Positions 60,868 to 64,000 of a stretch of 64,000 bases of DNA are shown here, piece by piece. Numbering within the stretch: the first letter of the stretch is position 1; every line of letters begins with the position of its first letter. The DNA lies in NCBI RefSeq assembly GCF_041060425.1, contig NZ_JAULBC010000008.1, positions 124,001-188,000 of the forward strand, in the 5' to 3' direction. A model generated the notes under the pieces. That model was given only the letters and a program-made list of their open reading frames with translations. It did not search any database and was not told the DNA's origin. Both the position numbers and the translations under genes were made by a program. Source of the DNA: Danxiaibacter flavus (lineage in GTDB: Bacteria; Bacteroidota; Bacteroidia; Chitinophagales; Chitinophagaceae).

Positions 60868-62121
60868 TCAATAATCAACTGCATAATCCTTTTTAAATGG
60901 CTGGCCGTTCCAGGCTTTTTTGGAGGTCCAGTCTTCCGCGTTGTCCGTCCAAAACGGATGATTCTCCGGCAGTCCCAGGGGCAAAAAGCCAACTGATGCC
61001 AGGTACATACTTCCACTATTTAAATAATAATCGGCCACATCAGGCTGATGGCCTGCAAAGCCTAATTGAAGCCAACCTTCCTTTGAAAAATTTCCTTCAA
61101 TAGAAAACATGCGTTTCATAACGGTGGTTATTGCATTCCGGATCTGTCCGTTACTAAGGCCGTCGGGCAATTGCTGTAAAAGGCAAAGTTGCGCTAGTGG
61201 TTGAAAAATTGCGGTTCTATAGGTAATGGATCTGCCAAAGACAGGAAAGGTTCCTTCCGGCGAGATCATCCTTTCCATATAAGAACTGTAGCGTTGTGCA
61301 CGCTTCAGTGTTAGGTCGTAGTCGGCTTTGCTGCATTTATTTTTTTGTAGCTGAATCGTTCTGATATCCAGCATCATTGGCTGAATAACAAAACTGTTAT
61401 AATAATCAAAGTGAAATTTGCTGCCGTCGGAATACCAACCATCACCAACATACCATTCACTCATTTTGTTGAGCGCTATCTGTAAACGAAAAGCATCATA
61501 TTCCTCATTGATGGATAACAAAAATGTCTCGATCAATGCAGCAAACAACATCCAGTTATTGTAGGGCGGCGATACTCTGCGCAGCGCTTTGAATTGCTGG
61601 ATATAACGGCTTTTGGTATTTTTATCCAATGGTTGCCACAAAGCTTCCGGCGCCCGGATAAAGCTTTGTGCCAGGAACGCCGCATCTACCAATGGTTGTC
61701 CCTCCTTATCCCACAAAAGAAAATCTGGTGAAGCGGGATCTACCGCATTGGCATAACTCTTTAACGCCCACTCACGCAGTTGTTTTCTTTGCTTGTCTTC
61801 CGGAGAATTGTCATCTGCCAATGCAAGCCATGGTGCAAGGCCCGACATAAGCCTGCCAAAACATTCCATGTAGGCCAGATCTTTATTCCTGTTATCCCAG
61901 GAAGAACTGTATTCAACAGGCATGTTCTTTTTGAGTTTCCCTTGGCTCATGTTGCTCAGCACAGGCGCTGCTATTTTATAGAGTAATGATGTCCAATAGC
62001 TGCGGTCACTTTGCACTTCACCATTTACGTGGGTGCGGTTTGCCACTTGCAATGATGTTATGGGCAGACTTCCGGCCAAACCAAGCAATGATGAGTAGTG
62101 CAAGAACTTTCTTCGTAACAT
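60868..62121 (-). CDS. DUF2264 protein, Tat-type signal
   Basis: 417 residues. LRRKFLHYSSLLGLAG is a twin-arginine-type signal (R-R-x-F-L). The body is an alpha/alpha-barrel-like DUF2264 domain (ECFGRLMSGLAPWLAL, NNWMLFAALIETFLL, WYVGDGWYSDGSKFHFDYYNS). DUF2264 proteins occur with GH88 and rhamnogalacturonan genes and may act on unsaturated sugars. Activity not established. Confidence 0.85.
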   Translation of the reverse strand: MLRRKFLHYSSLLGLAGSLPITSLQVANRTHVNGEVQSDRSYWTSLLYKIAAPVLSNMSQGKLKKNMPVEYSSSWDNRNKDLAYMECFGRLMSGLAPWLALADDNSPEDKQRKQLREWALKSYANAVDPASPDFLLWDKEGQPLVDAAFLAQSFIRAPEALWQPLDKNTKSRYIQQFKALRRVSPPYNNWMLFAALIETFLLSINEEYDAFRLQIALNKMSEWYVGDGWYSDGSKFHFDYYNSFVIQPMMLDIRTIQLQKNKCSKADYDLTLKRAQRYSSYMERMISPEGTFPVFGRSITYRTAIFQPLAQLCLLQQLPDGLSNGQIRNAITTVMKRMFSIEGNFSKEGWLQLGFAGHQPDVADYYLNSGSMYLASVGFLPLGLPENHPFWTDNAEDWTSKKAWNGQPFKKDYAVDY

Positions 62122-62153
62122 AGTGAAGATTTTCTCCGGGTGTATTTATCTGC

Positions 62154-63341
62154 TTACAGGTACCATTTCTTATATCTCGCCAACGCCTCGATAAAATAAT
62201 AGTCGGCGTAAGTAAGCGGCACATCAACTTCTGATTTATGCGGAATTGATCCTACGCTATGCATCAGTAAAAATCCGCCGTTTGTTCCCGGCTGCGCACG
62301 ATAGGCAGAGGATGATAATGCAGTAAGGATCTTCTTTGCAGCCGCTACATAAGTTTCTTTTTCTTTACCCTTGCTGTACTGACCAAGCTCTAACAATGCC
62401 GAAGCCATAACGGAACCTGCAGAAGCATCACGGTATGTATCAGGAATTCCGGGAGCGTCATAATCCCAGTAAGGGATAAGATCTGAAGGCAAATTCGGAT
62501 TGGTCAACAGGAAATGTGCAATATGTTTTGCCTGGTCCAGGTAAGTTTTGTTTTTGGTGAAACGATACATCATTGTAAAACCGTAAAGGCCCCACGACTG
62601 ACCGCGGCTCCACGCAGAGCTGTCCGCCGCTCCCTGGGCAGTTTTTTTAGCAGCCACTTGCCCGGTTACCAGGTTATAGTCAACCACGTGATAAGAACTG
62701 TAGTCTGGTCTGTAATGATTTTTGATGGTGGTATTGGCATGTGTTTCTGCAATGTTCTCCAGGTTTTTGCCGCCACCATTTCTGCCGGACCATTCCAATA
62801 ACTCAAGATTCATCATATTATCAATTATCACGGGGCATCGAAAGCTTTTGCTTGAATCCCATGACTGAATGGACTTGATGGATGGCCTGTATCTCGTTGT
62901 GAGCGATTGTGCAGCGGTAAGGATCACATCCTTATAAGCCGGATTGTTTGTCAGGCGGTAGGCGTTTCCAAAACTGCAATACATCATAAATCCAAGATCG
63001 TGATTGCCGGTATAATGCTTTTCTTTTTCCAATATGCCAAGACGTTTTTCAGCTTCGTGTCGAATGGCTGTATCACCTGTGTACTCATATAGGTACCACA
63101 ATGTGCCGGGGTAGAAGCCGCTGCACCACCATTTTGTATCACTTGTAACCAATTGGTTTTTAGAGGCATCATAGGTTTTGGGCATTACATCCGGTGGCAG
63201 GGTGTTCATCAGTACTTTGTATTGCTCAACAGCAAATCGCATATTGTCATCGATAAGCTGTTTCATATCATCACTCTTTTGCTGAGCAAAAAGTGTAAGT
63301 GTAAGCAGGCAGGCTAAGGCTGCGGTGCTGATTTTTTTCAT
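62154..63341 (-). CDS. GH88 unsaturated glucuronyl hydrolase
   Basis: 395 residues. Signal peptide KKISTAALACLLTLTLFA. Alpha/alpha6-barrel family GH88: FRCPVIIDNMMNLELLEWSG contains the conserved Asp; SSAWSRGQSWGLYGFTMMYR and YWDYDAPGIPDTYRDASAGS are typical. It releases 4,5-unsaturated uronic acid from lyase products of pectin or glycosaminoglycans, feeding KduI. It is first in the minus-strand run, with a 174-base AT-rich leader to 63515. Confidence 0.92.
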   Translation of the reverse strand: MKKISTAALACLLTLTLFAQQKSDDMKQLIDDNMRFAVEQYKVLMNTLPPDVMPKTYDASKNQLVTSDTKWWCSGFYPGTLWYLYEYTGDTAIRHEAEKRLGILEKEKHYTGNHDLGFMMYCSFGNAYRLTNNPAYKDVILTAAQSLTTRYRPSIKSIQSWDSSKSFRCPVIIDNMMNLELLEWSGRNGGGKNLENIAETHANTTIKNHYRPDYSSYHVVDYNLVTGQVAAKKTAQGAADSSAWSRGQSWGLYGFTMMYRFTKNKTYLDQAKHIAHFLLTNPNLPSDLIPYWDYDAPGIPDTYRDASAGSVMASALLELGQYSKGKEKETYVAAAKKILTALSSSAYRAQPGTNGGFLLMHSVGSIPHKSEVDVPLTYADYYFIEALARYKKWYL

Positions 63342-63515
63342 GCAGTGGTTTATTTATACAATTAAAGCAAATCGTTTCTGAGCCAAAAAATTGAGTGAAA
63401 GTAAGCCTTTTTGATAAAATGAAAACGTTTTCATTTTAAAAAATCGGTAAACTCCTCCGGCTATTATAGCTTCTTTTAAAAAAAACATATATTGCAGCAC
63501 TGAAAACTTAAAAAA

Positions 63516-63767
63516 ATGTCAGAACATAAAAAAACAATCGCTCCTTTATTTACCAAAGACAATTATACATGGATGGGTATCGGGGCTGCCGTTATTGCCC
63601 TAGGCATGTTTTTAATGAGTGGCGGCAAAAATGAGGATCCGAATACATTTGATCCAAAGCTGGTGTACAGTGCTACGCGTATCACTGTTGCTCCAATTCT
63701 TATTATAGCAGGCCTGTTGATTGAGGTTTATGCTATATTTAAAAAGCCAAAAGCTGTTCAGCAATAA
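63516..63767 (+). CDS. DUF3098 membrane protein
   Basis: 83 residues with two transmembrane helices (YTWMGIGAAVIALGMFLMSG and VAPILIIAGLLIEVYAIF). In many Bacteroidota this short protein lies next to ftsX, uppP and truB and is thought to belong to the envelope/division region. The start is the ATG at 63516. Function not known. Confidence 0.9.
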   Translation: MSEHKKTIAPLFTKDNYTWMGIGAAVIALGMFLMSGGKNEDPNTFDPKLVYSATRITVAPILIIAGLLIEVYAIFKKPKAVQQ

Positions 63768-63786
63768 AAGAATTTCCTTTAAGATA

Positions 63787-63809
63787 AGCGGTGCTTGCAC
63801 CGCTTTTTT
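63787..63809 (+). terminator. Intrinsic terminator after DUF3098
   Basis: AGCGGTGC-TT-GCACCGCT followed by six T; an 8-bp stem with a two-base loop, 19 bases after the stop and before uppP. Confidence 0.8.
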
Positions 63810-63836
63810 GTTTGTATTAAAGTCAGCATTTTTAGT

Positions 63837-64000
63837 ATGAATATTATACAGGCTATCGTCCTTGCAATTGTAGAAGGTCTTACAGAATTTTTACCCGTAT
63901 CATCCACCGGTCACATGATCATCGCGTCCTGGCTGATGAAGGTTCCTAACAGCGACTTTACCAAGTTCTTTACGGTAGGTATTCAATTCGGAACAATTCT
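63837..64000 (+). CDS. uppP: Undecaprenyl-diphosphatase UppP, start only
   Basis: First 54 residues, cut by the window end. Start NIIQAIVLAIVEGLTEFLPV followed by SSTGHMIIASW is diagnostic (the EGxTEFLPVSSTGH active-site motif). UppP (BacA) dephosphorylates undecaprenyl diphosphate for reuse in peptidoglycan synthesis. It is an integral membrane protein. Confidence 0.95.
   Translation, partial: MNIIQAIVLAIVEGLTEFLPVSSTGHMIIASWLMKVPNSDFTKFFTVGIQFGTI

Overview
The window looks like chromosome from a Bacteroidota member, most likely Chitinophagaceae or a close relative. It is moderately AT-rich and largely lacks Shine-Dalgarno sequences. It carries TAnnTTTG-type promoter candidates, a long TonB receptor followed by a surface-type lipoprotein, SufABCDSE-SufT, a pectin/uronate locus, and a DUF3098-uppP pair at the right edge. 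This is inferred from gene content only; no search was run.

Layout. 1-4.5 kb: truncated ABC-F ATPase, secreted DsrE-like protein, Nudix-type regulator with a degenerate Nudix box, DUF937-OmpA protein. 4.7-9.2 kb: minus-strand cluster of three RibD-C/DHFR-like reductases, two VOC proteins and two DoxX proteins, flanked by a GlxA-type regulator. 10.6-12 kb: small soluble protein, DUF1772 membrane protein and a 2H RNA ligase/phosphodiesterase-like protein. 12.1-13.4 kb: candidate retron (structured leader, small membrane protein, retron-type reverse transcriptase with NAxxH, YLDD and VTG motifs). 13.5-16.9 kb: secreted alpha/beta hydrolase and a MacB/FtsX-type permease.

17-24.9 kb is the most interesting region, an RNA-repair/Ro60 island. 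On the minus strand the order is TROVE/Ro60 protein, an array of five related structured RNA genes, two overlapping RlaP-like nucleotidyltransferases, then RtcB. A divergent WYL regulator and a convergent AAA ATPase (with an apparent A10 frameshift) follow. Three of the five RNA units carry T-arm, capped acceptor stem and D-arm in that order. That is a tRNA opened in its anticodon loop, with a long terminal helix in place of the anticodon arm. This is the architecture known for YrlA-type bacterial Y RNAs, but here it is expanded to a diversified five-member array.

25-34.8 kb: SDR, complete SUF Fe-S assembly operon (sufA-B-C-D-S-E-T on the minus strand) with a divergent SufR-like regulator, then an NAPE-PLD-like metallo-hydrolase. 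35.5-37.4 kb: GntR/FCD regulator and Fsr-like MFS exporter sharing a 13-bp operator-like word. 37.6-41.9 kb: persulfide/sulfur cluster (two half-size YeeE/YedE proteins, MBL-rhodanese fusion, TauE exporter, Crp/Fnr regulator). 42.1-49.1 kb: CheB, CheR, response regulator and two multidomain sensor kinases. 49.2-55.3 kb: malate:quinone oxidoreductase, TonB receptor and lipoprotein. 55.9-63.3 kb: uronate/pectin catabolism (DUF4432, KduD, DUF4861, KduI, DUF2264, GH88). 63.5-64 kb: DUF3098 and the start of uppP.

Intergenic DNA is full of degenerate 7-8-nt tandem repeats belonging to several word families, REP-like palindromes, an 86-bp duplication, and a roughly 225-bp tandem array at 59.25-59.99 kb. 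All coordinates, alignments and folds were made by eye.
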